Of a DNA stretch of 64,000 bases, positions 13,099-26,882 are shown one piece after another (the stretch's first letter is position 1; each line of letters begins with the position of its first letter). The DNA comes from Gossypium raimondii (Eukaryota; Streptophyta; Magnoliopsida; Malvales; Malvaceae), in contig NC_068567.1 of assembly GCF_025698545.1 (NCBI RefSeq), positions 1,178,001 to 1,242,000 on the forward strand, read 5' to 3'. The notes beneath the pieces were generated by a model, which was not told where the DNA came from, made no database searches, and saw only the letters and a list, made by a program, of their open reading frames with translations. The position numbers and the translations under genes were made by a program.

Positions 13099-14859
13099 TC
13101 TGGTTATTTTGTCAACTATGTTAGTTTTAAATAATAAAAATGGATTAATTTTTTAACAGAAAGAACTAATTTACTCTTTGATTTACTATACAGGGACTAA
13201 TTTATCTTCTTCTTTTATTTATTTATTAAAGGGGGTAAAATGTAGTCTTAGAGACCTTCATAATCCATTTACCCTTAAATAAATTATAGTAATCCTCAAG
13301 TTCAGCTCGAGATGTTTTGTATCAAGCATTTTTCTGTTTTTCACCTTTCTTCGGTCATATTGCTGGGGTTTGTTATTCAGACTTTAATGCGGCATGTTTA
13401 ATATTTTCTAAACTTTTTCATGTACTGAGATTGTAATTTGAGTTGCATTTTGTCCTAATTATAAATTTAGAATTTATATAATTTATAAATTTGTACTTAG
13501 AAATTTCGATCTTGATTTTTCATTCTCGATTTTTGTCTATTTTAATTCATTTGAAGAGAATATTAAGCTTTTCTCTTATACCCATAATTTTATTATTTCC
13601 AAATTCCGATCATAACTTTGAGAAATCTTTTTAAAATAGATACTATCTGATACATAATGAATTTTACTTAAAAGTGTTCTAAAATTTGAAAGAATTCTTT
13701 ATTAAAACATTTTTAATCCAGTTATTTTCCTTTTAACCAGCAAAGTCTTAGATTAAATATCAATAATCCAAATCCTTTCATAATATATACTATAAATAAG
13801 ACGTTACAAATCGATGTTTAAATGTCATGTTTGTAAAATAATTTTTAACGAAGAGAAAAACAAAATGACACTAACTGTAACATTGAAAAATTTATAAATA
13901 AATTAGAGATGTATCATTTTAATTTGATTTCAATTTAATAAGTATCATTATTGTACTCTATCATAATAAAACACTTTGAGAATGATTCTCAATAGACATA
14001 TCAACACTCTTATTTAGGCAAATCATGTATAAACATTTTAAACATGATTAGAAACTAAAATTAAAACAAAAACTATAACTACTTTCAAAGAAAATAGAGT
14101 GGACAAAACAAAAATTTCGTAAGTGTAGGCAAAAACCATCAATACCATGAATGAAAATTAAAAACAATTTTTTTAAATATCATTTTAAAACCATCATTAA
14201 AGAAACCGTAACCAACAACTAATTTGAAGATTGATGCCATCTCAAGTAAAGTAAAAAATTGAATTGGAAAAAATTAAGCAGTTAGGGTTTTTGATTTAAT
14301 AATGGGTGTTATGATTTGATAATACTATAAATAACTTTTTTAAAATTAAATTAATATTACACCCTTAAAAATCAAATAGATGAATAAAATGTTAAATTTA
14401 GGATCATAAGGTTTTCATTTATAAATAGTACACGGCTTTGAGGCTACTTAAATTGATCACGTAAGTAAACATTCTCTTTTCTAAATTCTATATAATTCAA
14501 TTTAATTGAATTCCAATATTATTATCAATAGGAATTTTATTATATTACTCAAAAAAATAGGAATTTTATTATTTACAAATAGAGAGCTAAATTTTAAATT
14601 TAAAAATAAAACTAAATTTAGATATATAAAAATACAGCGACGGAGCATAAATAAGCAAGTTGTATCATCGAATTTATAAATAAATATCTTGAATCATAAC
14701 TTCACCCTTCACTTATACCTAATTTCCTATTTCTATACTTAAATTTGTTTGTCCCATTTTATTATTGTGAATGCATACAATTTAATTGATTTAATACAAT
14801 GAATTGAATTGAGATTTTCTATTTTATAAAGTTTAATTTAATTGGTTAGATGAATTAAT

Positions 14860-15260
14860 TAGAGGTATCTTCAGGTTGGACCGAGTCCTAACAAAATTTT
14901 AGGCTTTACCCAAAAAATGGGTCTACATTTTGCTCAGACCCAATCCATTATAGATGCTAAACTTAAGTCCGGACCAATTCGACTCGTATTAAAGCCTATA
15001 GTATTAATATAGTACGGAAGGTATTGATACATTGGGGAGAGTATGGTGACTCAGCCAATTTTTCTTTAGGCATGTATCAATACCTTGAGGAGGGTATTAA
15101 TACCTTAAGTATGTATCTAGCCGCGTCGAACCTATATAAAAAAAAACTTTACTTGAAGCACGGCCTATTTTTTAATCAAACATTATTTTTTATCTAAACT
15201 CTCACACTTTGTGAAAGGGTCTTCAAGATGGACCGAATGATCTGGCCATAAACACCTCTA
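14860..15260. mobile_element. Inverted-repeat element upstream of FPA
   Basis: The left end TAGAGGTATCTTCAGGTTGG is mirrored by the right end, whose reverse complement starts TAGAGGTGTTTATGG and also contains GGTCCATCTTGAAG. The interior carries a second small inverted pair, GGTATTGATACAT and ATGTATCAATACC. No clear target duplication was found. Confidence 0.5.
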
Positions 15261-15452
15261 AAATCAGCCATTAATCCAATTCTAAATACATGGATAAAAA
15301 GTGCCAAAAATGAAAAAAGAAAAAGAAAAAAAAGCAGCCATCTGCTGACATCACTTACATGCACCTCACGAGCGGCACGGCCTTTGGGTCACGGGCTAGG
15401 GCTAGGGCTTCCTTTATTGAAACGACGACGTTTACCTTGTTTCTCCTCCCTG

Positions 15453-15466
15453 TATATATATAAATA
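15453..15466 (+). promoter_or_regulatory. Likely TATA box of FPA
   Basis: TATATATATAAATA lies about 165 bases before the FPA start codon. It is preceded at 15393-15410 by a GGGCTAGGGCTAGGGCTT run resembling the telo-box words common in plant housekeeping promoters. The assignment rests on position and motif only. Confidence 0.5.
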
Positions 15467-15631
15467 ACTTTTCCCACATCTTCTACAGATTTCGGTTGTT
15501 CGGTTTTTTCTCTAGGAAAATTCATTCAATTTGATTTTCTAATTTTTAGGGTTTCTTTCAGATTTCATTTCACTCTCACACAATTTAAGAAAAAAAAATA
15601 TTAAATCACTACCGTTTGGACATCTCTAACA

Positions 15632-18600
15632 ATGTTCCCGCCGATGAAGCAACAAAACATCGGGAAACAATCGGAAGTATCCGATACGCCGTCGAGCAAT
15701 TTATGGGTAGGGAACTTATCGGGTGAGACGGTGGATTCAGATCTGATGGATTTGTTCGGCAAGTTCGGTGAACTCGATAGCGTCGCTACGTACTCTTCTA
15801 GAAGCTTCGCTTTCGTGTTCTTCAAGCGTGTGGAAGATGCGAAGGCGGCTAAGGAAGCTCTACGAGGAGCCACCTTGCATGGAAACCAGATCAAGATTGA
15901 GTTTGCTCGACCGGTTCGTTTCGATGTTCTTATCTTTTCTGACTATTTTTTAGGTTTTTCAGTTTTTGCTCGGTTTTTGTATATTTATTTGTGTTTTGAA
16001 AGAACCAAAATAAAGTTTGATGTTTTAGTTCTGAATGCATATATTTACATTCTAGTTTTACAGTTTGTCATATATTATTCGTCTCATTTATATCAATGCT
16101 CGGAATAAATCTTGGAATTCTAAGGAATGCAACCAAATATGAAAATCAGAATTTAAATTTTATAAAGGGATATAAAATTTTTTATAAAGGGATATAAAAA
16201 TTAAGGAATGCGGGCTCAATATGATATAATTCTTTTGTATTGAAATAGTAGGCGAAATTACACAGAGTCAAGGTGTAATCTGGGTTTAGATGAGAAAGCA
16301 ATTTAGGCATGAGATTGCCGAAGGGAAATCTTTGCAACTGTTAAAGGCGTATCAATCTAATGCTTCAAATGCTTCAAATTTTATGGATTTATGGCTTAAG
16401 GAGGGTAATGGTGTGAAACTTTTAAGACAATTTCCAGTGTTCTAACTCTATAAAGCTTTTCTCAGAAAAATGTGCAATTAGTAGTCCAAAGTATACAAAT
16501 CCTAGTTTTTCCTTATTGTATTTGGATTGTTACAGATCGGTATAGCGATAATAATCTTACACCAAGCAATATTTCGGATTTTAACATGTACTATTATTCT
16601 TCTAGCTATATGAATAGAAAAACGGGTGCAGTAATGATCTTACACCAAGCAAAATTTCCAATTTTAACCTGCATGCTCAACGGATTGATACATGATCTTA
16701 ATGTGTATTCTTTATTATTCACAAAACTCTACTTTTTTATTTCATTTTTTTGTCTTATCACTTCTCCCCTTAATAACCTAGCAACAAGCAATAAAAAGGG
16801 ATATGAAGTATGAAGGTTGATGAAATTAAATAATATTTAGTTAGTAATATTTGTATAAAAAAGTGCTACTTCCTTTCCTTTTGTTTCTATAATGTGGGAA
16901 ACTTTATAGGAGAAACAAGTATCTTCAAAATGCCATACATGCCCTTTCAAAACTAGTTTCATTTGTAAAATGAGTTCAACCATTCCTCAATTGATAGCTA
17001 AATCATCACTGTTAGCTTAATTGGCTTCTAATCTAGCTGATAATCATTGGTAAAAATTTAACATGATTCATTTGGTGGCTATTGTTGACTGAGGTAAACT
17101 ACAAACTACAAACTACTTATTGACATGTTCTTGCAATGAAAATTTACAAGATATATGGTATTTTGTCTAAGAGAAGACTAAAGCCCTTATAAACTAGAAG
17201 TATAAACTAGAAACCTTCCATAAAGAATCATAAACTATAATGTTAAAGAGAAACCAAAGAGCTCTGTGAATTCATTGACCTCCCTTTTTATATGTCATTC
17301 CATATGAATTAACAGAGGGTTCTATGAGGGTTGTATCCCCCCAATTGTGTTTGGATATGTTTCGGGTATTTATGCTTAAAGAAATGAAAAAGTTGTAGGA
17401 ACATAATTTAAAAGATCTCGAGATACAAATTTGTTTCTTCATTGTCTTCTTCCTAAAACCCATCTTCATTTCCCTTCCATCTTTTTTCTGAATATGGTTA
17501 CTCTTGTGCGCATTGGGCCTTTGTGCCCATGAGAAAAGAGAACAAAAGAAAAAAAAATTGATGTGGTCATCAATCTTAATTGGAGTGTCATAGTCCTATT
17601 TTTACTAAGCTTGATTGAAGTCCTTTTCATTCTGACATCTAGAGCGAAGGGTCAAATTTATACAACATTAAGCAGAAATTGATCTTGTGGGAATCCTTTG
17701 AGACTTTCGCTTGTTCTTTTATTCTTTAAATATGCTTAAGTTCCTCTTAAAGGAAGTGAATTTCTATTTATTTGTTTTCTCTTGACTTGAAAGAGAAGTT
17801 TGTCATGCTGAAAGTGGTTTATATTGTTTTTATTTGCTATTTTTTCCCTTGTTCCTTGTTCTTGACTTGAAGGATGGTAGAATGGCAGATCTAGACTTTT
17901 TCTTGCAATAGAATAAATATTTTGCATTTATATGAATTCATAGTAATAGAATGCTAGCATCACATCAGTAGGTTGTGATTCAAATTTTGCAGTTATATGA
18001 CTTACATTCCTCCAGTAATTAGCGTGTTTAAACTTGGATCATCTATTTTCTTTTTCCTTCTAACTTGTCCTGCCTTATGTGATAAAACATGTCTAATCTT
18101 TTATCTTTTTGGGGTTTGTTGTGAAATTCCTCAGGCAAAGCCTTGTAAGAGTCTATGGGTTGGTGGAATTAGTCAAACTATTTCGAAGGAAGAATTGGAA
18201 GAAGAGTTTTCCAAGTTTGGTAAAATTGAAGACTTCAAGTTCCTTAGAGATCGTAATACTGCATTTGTAGAGTATTTTAGAATGGAAGATGCTTCCCAGG
18301 CCATGAGAAGCATGAATGGAAAGAGAATAGGCGGTGCACAGATACGTGTTGATTTTTTGCGATCCCATCCTTCAAGAAGAGTAAGTACATACATTTAGAA
18401 TGTTAAATCTGCTTTTAATAGTTAGATAACGAATTGGTTAGCATCTATATTCCCAGACTAGTACTTCCCTGTACTCAACACCTGTTCAACCGTTTTTCCA
18501 TTTCTTCCATGTAACTTGAAAGTTGAAACACTCATTTCAAATGCTTAATGTGCTAGTAGTTGTCATATTGAATGACCTTTCTCCTTGATCTTTTTGACAG

Positions 18601-21600
18601 GAACAGTGGCCTAACTCTCATGATCTCAGAGATGGGCCTTTTACTGGTAGAATGGGGCCTTCTGATAGCCATTTGGCGAAAAGACCAGTGAGTAATAAGC
18701 CTAAAGCCTCTGTTGAACTAGACTTTGCATAATTATTCTTCACTGTTCTTGCACCTACATTTATTGCTTAAATTGAATATTTATACATTTTTCATGTAAA
18801 TCATCTTTGTAGCATTCTCAAATAGTTGGCCGAAAGGGAGACAGTCAGCCTACCAATGTTTTGTGGGTAGGCTATCCTCCGTCTGTGCAAATTGATGAAC
18901 AAATGCTTCATAATGCCATGATACTGTTTGGTGAGATTGAGAACATTAAGAGCTTCCCTTCAAGACACTATGCTTTTGTGGAGTTCAGGAGCGTGGAGGA
19001 AGCTCGTCGTGCAAAGGAGGGTTTACAGGGTCGTTTATTTAACGATCCAAGGATTACTATTATGTTCTCAAGCAGTGAACTTGCACCTGGCAAAGATTAC
19101 TCTGGCCTTTATTCAGGCATAAAGGGGCCAGGGCTTGCCATGCTCTTAAGTGATCATCCATTTAGATCTTCACAAATGGACATGTTTGGTCAAAATCATA
19201 CACTACCACCAAATACAGTAACTGGACCATTAGCAACTAGTGGTATTCTCGGATCAAATGTGCCAGTCAGGCCTTTTAATCATCAAGGTAGCTATGACCC
19301 TTTGCTTTCTGGTCCAGAATACAACGATTTATCTTCACATCATAATATGTTGGATGCTGATCTTAAAAATCTCACGGGTCCTAATTGGAGAAAATCTTCT
19401 CCTTCTCTCCCTTCTGCTCAAGGTGTCAGGCCTCCAATGAGACAGACGTCTGGTTCTTGGGATGTTTATGATGTGAACCAATTTCAAAGAGATGCAAAAC
19501 GTTTGAGGATAGAGGCTTCATTGCCTATTGATGATGCTTCTTTTCCTTTAAGAAAGATGGATGATCTTGGGCCTGGCTCAGACCATTTTGGGCCAGTAAT
19601 TGGTGGGGGTGCTTCAAGTCCATTTTTGAATGTCCAGGGAAAGGGTCGTTTGAGTCCAGTGCCTGGAAAGCTCCCTGCTGGTGGACCTGGACGAGCTCAT
19701 CCTGATAATGATTACATTTGGCGTGGCATTATTGCCAAGGGTGGAACCCCTGTTTGTCATGCCCGATGTGTTCCCATCGGAAAAGGGCTCGAGACAGAAC
19801 TGTAAGTGCTGTTATTTTCCTTGGTACATCTTTTCATTTAGACTTCCCTATTTGTGAAGGAAATGCATGATATTTGTTTGATCTGGCTAGATTCCCATTA
19901 AGGCTTACTTTCAGTTTTGAATTCTGGACAGTGTATATTGTAGTTTTACTGGAACCATTCTTTTGACTCTGTATTCTGTGGTTAATGTTCTATTAGATTG
20001 ATGAAGGGCGTATTCCATAAACATTCCTGTTGTAATTTATGTGCTGTTCATAAATGTTTTGCATGCTACTCTTGTAATTTGTTGTAGTTTTAAATTCCTC
20101 TTGGGTTTCATTTTACTCGTAGTATCTGAATGAAATTTCTTATTTACTAAAGATTCATGTGTTTGAGGCATTGCCTGTAAGGTTATTTTCTTTGAGTGCT
20201 CACTTCCTCAAAATATGTTAAATTTGAGTTTTCTTTGTTGTACTTAGGTGATCTTTTGTTTATTTATTTACTTTTAATTCCTTTCAGTTGGATATTATTA
20301 TGTTACTGAATTTCCTTCTTTCCTTTTCCTCAGTCCCGAAGTTGTTAACTGTTCAGCCAGAACAGGATTGGATATGCTAGCAAAACACTACTGTGAGGCC
20401 ATTGGATTTGATATTGTTTTCTTCTTACCAGATAGTGAAGATGATTTTGCATCATATACTGAATTCCTTCGCTACCTTGGCTCGAAAAGCAGAGCTGGTG
20501 TTGCTAAGTTTGATGATGGGACAACACTATTTTTGGTGCCCCCATCAGAATTCTTAACCAAGGTTCTTAAAGTTACAGGACCTGAACGACTCTACGGAGT
20601 TATTTTAAAGTTGCCTCCACAGGTACCTTCCACTGCACCTCTACAATCGCATCCACCTTCTCTTTCTCAGCATGATTATAGTCTTCCACATTTGAAGGAA
20701 GAACAAGCTTTGCAGAGGGAGTATGGAAGGGTTTCACACGAGGAGTCCATACCTTCTGCAAGACCTCTAGCGCAAACTACTGTGCAAAATCAACCACCCA
20801 GCAATGCTGCAGCAATTCCCCAAACTGGTGTTTCTTTAACACCAGATCTGATTGCTACTCTGGCCTCTTTTCTCCCAACGGTGTCACAGTCTACTGCTGT
20901 TGGTGGTGTTCAGCCTCCATTAGTGACATCAACTACACAGCCCTCATTTCCTCAAGGCATTGCACCGAAAGGAGCTCCTGCACAAAATTGGAACCAGGAG
21001 CAGCAAGCTTATGATCCTGCAGCCTCATCCTTCCAACAGTTCAATCCTCCAGCACAGTTACCACCAGCTCAGCATTACTCATCGATATCCAATACACCCA
21101 TCCATTCTGCCCAAGTGGCCCATGGCAGCACCCAATATCTGGATTCTGCAGCGGGCTTACCACAGCAAACTGCTTCATCTTCAAGGCCATTAACTAATTT
21201 TAGTATCCCTTCTCAAAGAGAACATGTTTCTGCCCCTTTTAGCCAACAGTATCATCCCGAGGCCCCTTCGAATACACAGAATGGCTATGGAATGATGCAT
21301 GGAGCAGATACTTCTGGGTTGTATGGTGCGCCAGCTTTTCAGCAGCCGAGCAATCCTGATGTTTTGTCTAATCAGGTTAATGGTGCTAATGTATTCCAGC
21401 CACAAAATTTGATGCAAGGTGACAAACAAAATTTGGAGCTTCCTAGTCACGGACAGCAGCTGCAGTCTGTGGTTCCTGGAGCTGGTCAGGGCACATCAGA
21501 TGTAGAAGTTGATAAAAACCAGCGATACCAATCAACGCTGCAATTTGCAGCTAGTCTTCTCCTCCAGATTCAGCAACAGCAGCAGACAAATACTCCAGGT

Positions 21601-21627
21601 GGACAAGGGACAGGGAGTCAGCTGTGA
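15632..21627 (+). CDS. FPA: Flowering time control protein FPA (spen family: 3 RRMs plus SPOC)
   Basis: The five exons are 15632-15913, 18135-18380, 18601-18687, 18813-19801 and 20334-21627 (stop TGA). They total 2898 nt and encode 965 residues, against about 900 in Arabidopsis. Three RRM domains lie at about 24-92, 99-172 and 221-293; RNP2-like cores are LWVGNL, LWVGGI and LWVGYP, and RNP1-like cores are SFAFVFF, NTAFVEY and HYAFVEF. A SPOC domain spans about 508-635, starting near [11 protein letters not shown]. The tail is Pro/Gln-rich and ends with a QQQQQ run. FPA is nuclear, directs poly(A) site choice and promotes flowering through the autonomous pathway. Intron 1 is long (2.2 kb). Reading through its donor gives a 158-codon open frame that stops at 16108, close to two AATAAA words, which fits the known intronic poly(A) autoregulation of FPA. 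Confidence 0.95.
15914..18134 (+). promoter_or_regulatory. Long FPA intron 1 with candidate premature poly(A) region
   Basis: The exon 1 frame continues into the intron to a stop at 16106-16108. AATAAA occurs at 16009-16014 and 16104-16109, with T-rich sequence around both. In Arabidopsis, FPA represses itself by promoting cleavage and polyadenylation within its own intron 1. The position here matches that, but I cannot see cleavage sites. The 113-codon open frame at 16472-16813 has no recognisable product. Confidence 0.45.
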
Positions 21628-23754
21628 TATCTTCTTCAATCTAGGTAATTATCCTTTCCACAACTTACTTTCTTGAATGGACACATGCTAATTGGTTAGT
21701 CTAGGGATATGTCTTGATATTTGTTTATCATGTGATGATGGATGTTTGTTGACTATTATTAATCCTTCTTTTAGATGGTTGCATATGCATTCTTAAAATT
21801 ATGTATAACCTTTTGGATTTAGAACTTAGAAAATGTTGGTAGTGTGTAGGGCAAGTGTCATTAGATTCGGCTAGACCTTTTACTATTTTGAGAATAGGAA
21901 GTGGGGCATTAATATGAAAGTGTTGGGATGTTATGTCATGTAATGAGATGGTTGGAATCCTTTTTTGTTTGTCGAAGTGTTTCAAGGTATAATGGTATTT
22001 TGAGATTGTTAGGATTGGTTGTGACAAGAAGGATATGAGAGTTTGATTTAATCTGATGTGTTTTTTAAGAGGTGTTTTGGAGGTTGAAAGCGAATTTGCT
22101 GTTTAGGTGGTGCAAAGGACGTGCACAATATCTAAAGTTGAGACTTTCTAGTCATTTTTTATCCACCATTCCCATTAGCCTTCCCGTTGTAGGATGGCTA
22201 TTATTTAATGGTTCAAGCTAAGATGATGTGGTTTGATGCCTGTTCTTTTTGTTCCTTTATCATGTTCGACAAAAAGACTGTTCTCCGAACTGAAAATAGG
22301 TTTTTATTTTAGAAGTATTGCATTGGAAAATGTTTGGATGCTTATTCACATGGTTAAGAATTAAGCTGCAAATTTTGTGGTGCTGGGTAGTTCCAGATTG
22401 ATCTAATCAACTAAAATATACCTGTTGGATAGTTAAACAATTGGTGCATTGCTCGAGATATAACCCCACAAAGACCTTCCAAATACATGTAAAACTTTTT
22501 AGAAAATTGAAAATACCCGTGTCAAACACAACCATTTCTGACATTCACACGTGAGTCCATGTAACATAGGTTTTTATAATTAGTTATTTCTTTACTGAAT
22601 CCATAAACATTTGCATTGGTATCTTTTCCTCTTTGTTTTCCCCGCACGGGAATGAAATTCTTTTTTCTCTAGCTCACTAGTTTTATCTTTATAGAAATTA
22701 TTGTATGCATATGTTTTCCTCTAGAAATAGTAAATGTTAGTTTCTTTATTCTTTGCTTTATGAGCATTGTTACCGTAATTATACATATCACATCTTATGC
22801 TATTTATCTTATTGTTTGCATATATTTCAAAGCATTAATTTTGAAGATTTTGCCCTTTTCACTAGACTATAGGATGAACCTTTCTTAGAATTCTAGAAAT
22901 GTAAATATTTATGGGATTCAAATTTGTAATTTTGCTTTGTAAAACTGAGTTTTACTGCATTTGAGACTTACGTTGAAATGCCAAAACTGCTTTTTCACTC
23001 AAATATTTATCGTAAAGCTAGGTGCCATAAGCCTCTAACTGTGTTGAGTCAGCCACTCGGCTATTAAATGACGTTTGAAACTTAACCTTAGCGTAGTGTC
23101 CCTAATAATTTAAAGGGCAATAAACTCAAATCACCATTTATAAACACACTCCTGTCATCATCGTCATCCCCATCTTGAATTTCTCCAAAGCCACAAATTG
23201 TACATTTTAAAGTACTCAGTAAACACAAATTGCGGCCAATCGTATTGACATTCGTTACAATGATTCAGGAGATAGGAATTTGGATGGTCTACTCTATTTT
23301 TCATTTCTTTTAGTTTTTACTCTTTTAAGTGATCAATCTTTTATACTTAGGGGATTGTTTTTGCTTTGCTTCAAGATGGGACCCCCCTCTACCTAGTTCG
23401 TAGTTAATCCCAAATCCTCGAAACAAATACTGCAAAAATTATTCTTCGAGAGTCAATTTTTTGCGAAACAAATGATCTGAAGGTTACTGATATATTTTGA
23501 AATTGATCTGGTATATACACACACACACAAAGAAAGCAATTTTCGTAAAAGAGATATTCTTATAGTATATAAAATAATATATTAATCTTGATTAAGGCTC
23601 TATAGTAGCATTTGAGAATCTAGTCAGCCAAATTCCAAATACGTTGGAATTTGATGACAAGGATGTTGAGGCACTTTGTTAAAAACGTCGGGGTCCGTTA
23701 TGATTTTGGTTGGGGATTCGATTAAACTTAGGTATCAAACTGTGGTTGGCTTCG

Positions 23755-24480
23755 CAATACAATTTATACTATCTGCCCTTTAACTTTGACGAAACATGTC
23801 AACTTGAATGGATAATGTATTTCATGTTCCGAGTTTTGGTTTCGTTGAGTTCCGTTAGTATCGAAGCGTTGGAACAATGTTGAATCCGGTGCTCTATGAT
23901 GTGAAATTTCTTATCTATGAGCTTGCCCACTGAGATGTGCATTAATCCTCAATTATTTGCATACATAAATCAATGTTGTCATATAACGTTTGGTGTTGCA
24001 TTATTCACTATGATCTTACATACATGAATGCATTGAAATGCTATCGAACTGTCGATACCCTTTTTGGTTCATTTGTATCGACGTTTAAGGGGCCGAAAAG
24101 GGTTGAAACTACAGGATGGATTACAACCCAGTTTTTGTCAAGTTTCATCTCATTTTTCGTTTCCTTTTTAACATAAAACAGATCGCGTGGGGGACTTGTC
24201 GGGGTTGGGGTTGGAATAGGTCGTATTCATTTGAATGCTTCTATATGATTTAAACTCAAACCAATCTGAGCTTTAGCATAACTTTAATAGAAAAATGCAT
24301 AGAATCCGAGCTCTGATTAAAAAAGAATACTGCAAACAATCTCCATACGTCTATTCAAATAACATAGCTTTTCTAAGGGTGAATATATCTCTTGATACCT
24401 TAAATTAGCTTCAATGTTCACATTGATACTTATGGAGATTTTTTTGTTTAAATTGGTACCGTGTTTTAGTCCATTTCTGT
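23755..24480 (+). repeat. Duplicated block, copy 1 (upstream of SKIP16)
   Basis: This is similar over its whole length to 30610-31229 in the same orientation, with small indels. Shared words include CTTATCTATGAGCTT, CACTGAGATGTGCATTAATC, GGGCCGAAAAGGGTTGAAAC and TAACATAGCTTTTCTAAGGG. Copy 2 lies just upstream of the decayed SKIP16 copy, so the pair marks a segmental tandem duplication that included the SKIP16 5' region. Confidence 0.85.
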
Positions 24481-25708
24481 AACACCATTAAAATGGTGTG
24501 ATGTGGACCAATCAAGCTATTGCAAGTGGCAACTACATCAGTTGATAATGTCTCATTGCTTAGTTTGGAATTTAATTTTAGGTACTAATTTGAAACTAAA
24601 TTAAGTTGTTAAAAGGTAAATTTAACCCTTTCTTTTTAGCAGCGGTAGCATCATTATTTTTTGATTTTCTGATACTAAAATATGAGGTTAACTTATCTAC
24701 CATTTTTAATGCAAATGTTTGCTTTCTATTCCAGCTGCTTAACGTTCATTTAAATATCGGATATGGGTATTCCTGTTTTCACTCAAGCTCATCAACGTTA
24801 TATATATGTTCGGTGAATGTCGGATATGAATATGTTTACTAGCTCGTTCGAAGTTTGTCAACATAATTGCAGTAGGATTTAGGATTCATATTCATGGCAA
24901 AAACAAAATCCAAAATAATTTTCCATGTTTATTTCGTTTGTTTCCAAGTCCCAACATAACAAAGCCTTTTTATATTAATTCATTTATTCGATTTATGTAG
25001 GCAAAAATTTTGGGCTGTGAATCCGTAGGTACGAAGCAAATTTCGAATTTTTCTGAAAATGAACAACTATGATTGCCGTCGACTGTTCGTGAGCGAAAAA
25101 TCCTTGTTATGCAAATTTTGTGGGTAATAGATTGACTTCAATCGAGGACTAGATTGTACAAATTAATTTTTTTTCCTTTAGTTAATGAATATTGGCTTTG
25201 ATTTTTATTTAGCCATGTCAAATATTTCGGCACCATTTATGTTCAATTATCTCGCTGTCTTATCGTTTTGTTATATTTAATACGGAAGAAAGTTGAAATA
25301 TGGATAATAAAAAATAAAAAAAACAGAAAAAATAATCGAGTTTAATTCAGTGAAATTATGGAATGGGATAAAAGCTGCTTTTCTCACTTTGAACCTTCAT
25401 TTTTCTTATTACGGTTAATCCCTTGAATTTGGACTTTTTTTCAATTTAATCCTAAACTTTGGCTCTAAACATGCCTTGCATAATATTTGCCGAAAAACGC
25501 CTGCCATGTATCATGTTTTAGATTGGTATCATGTCAAAGTAAAACGTCATTGATTAAAACTTAAATTTTATTTTAATAAAACTTTCTGATAAAAAAAAAT
25601 TGGTCCTTGTAGATGCACACGTGGCATAATAGTAAATTTTAATTGGGATAATGGTAAATTTGGCCCTCGATGTTTGTATTTTTTTCAATCTTTGGTTATA
25701 AACTTTTG

Positions 25709-26011
25709 GGTAAACCACACTAGTAGTAATCCAGCTATTAGTGAATTTCTTTTGTGGTCCCCTGATTGTGAAATGTTAGAAAATAATCATTCAACCATAA
25801 AAAGTTACAAAATGGTCACTTAGCTATTCAATCTTGCCTTTTTTGGTTACTAATTGGCTAACGTAAAAATGAAAGCACTCAGAAATTCAAGATAGTGGAG
25901 TGGTCAAAAAAGAAAAAATTGAACAGTTGAGTGATGATTTTGTAACTCCTTATAGTTGATGACCATAAAAGAAATTTACTAATAGTCGGTGATTACTAGT
26001 GTGGTTTATCC
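25709..26011. mobile_element. Foldback MITE, family C
   Basis: The terminal inverted repeats are GGTAAACCACACTAGTAGTAA and GATTACTAGTGTGGTTTATCC, continuing inward as ATTAGTGAATTTCTTTTGTGG against its inverse. A related element follows at 26147-26564, and partial relatives lie near 30443-30560 and 31240-31362. Confidence 0.75.
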
Positions 26012-26146
26012 AATTATATTTTAGCCATCTAAATTTCAAAAGTTACACACTAACCTTATCTAATTATTATATTTTGGATTGAAAATTGATGTTTTAGTCA
26101 ACATTTTCGTTATAAAAAGCAATTTGGCTATTTTTGGAAGGTTAAT

Positions 26147-26564
26147 GGTAAATTACACTAGTAATATCTAACTATTAGTAAATTATTTTTGGTCACTCAA
26201 TTGTGAAAAGTTACAAGATGGTTACCTAATTATTAGTATTTTTTGGTCACCCAACCATGAAAAGCTACAAAATGATCACTAATTATTAGTAAATTTCTTT
26301 TTGGTCACCTAACTATGAAAAGTTACAAAATGGTCACTCAATTATTCAATTTTTTATCACCCAATTATCTTGGATTTTTAGGTGTTTCCATTTTATATTA
26401 GCCAATTGGTAACCAAGAAAGACAAAATTGAATAGTTCAATAATCATTTTGTAACTTGTCATAATTGGGTGACCAAAAAAGAAATTTACTAATGGTTGGA
26501 TGACCATTTTGTAACTTTTCATAGTTGAGTGACTAAAAAGAATTACTAACAGTGTAGTTTACTT
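26147..26564. mobile_element. Foldback MITE, family C, second copy
   Basis: The left end GGTAAATTACACTAGTAATA and right end TACTAACAGTGTAGTTTACTT are inverted. The inside is a series of alternating TTTGGTCACNNAA / TTGGGTGACCAAA phrases, so the whole element can fold back on itself. It ends about 320 bases before the SKIP16 start and close to its TATA box. Confidence 0.65.
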
Positions 26565-26882
26565 AATATAATTTTAAATCATTTTTAGGGACTGTTGTTG
26601 AATTTACCCTTTTTAAAATGAAAAATCTCGAAAAATTTCTCATGTAAATACAAATCGCTCTACCACACCGGCCACCGCGAGATAGCACAGTATAAAGCAG
26701 CCAACAAATATATAAGATCTTTGCTGTCTCTCTCTATCCTTATCACCATCTCACTAGTTGAAAAAACCCCCCAAATTTTAGCACAATTCTGTTCAAGATT
26801 TAGTCATAGAAACTTTTCCCAACTTTTCTTTTTTCTCTTATTTTCTAAATTCAGGGTTTTGAAGTTTTGGAATTGCTTTTCA

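Larger units (their letters stand above)
12212..15631. other. Intergenic region, 3BETAHSD-like gene to FPA
   Basis: This region holds the 3' UTR of the upstream gene, an exact 207-bp tandem duplication (12685-13098) lying in degraded family A foldback sequence that runs to about 13275, a very AT-rich stretch (13300-14850) in which I see nothing, another inverted-repeat element (14860-15260), and the FPA promoter and leader (about 15340-15631). No gene was found. Confidence 0.6.
21628..26882. other. Intergenic region, FPA to SKIP16
   Basis: The FPA 3' UTR comes first; CTAG/GTAATT at about 21642 could be the donor of a 3' UTR intron. From 22.0 to 23.6 kb I see nothing but AT-rich unique sequence and a short CA run near 23518. 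At 23755-24480 lies a block repeated at 30610-31229. The rest is repeat-derived, with two foldback elements at 25709-26011 and 26147-26564. A TATAAA at 26691-26696, 187 bases before the SKIP16 start, is the likely SKIP16 TATA box. Confidence 0.55.

Noticed and set aside
16472-16813. 113-codon open frame inside FPA intron 1
   Set aside because: The translation has no recognisable domain, lies within a long intron and has AT-driven composition rich in Ile, Leu, Phe and Tyr.
24606-24842. 78-codon open frame between FPA and SKIP16
   Set aside because: It lies in repeat-derived AT-rich sequence, has a low-complexity hydrophobic translation, and shows no splice or promoter context.
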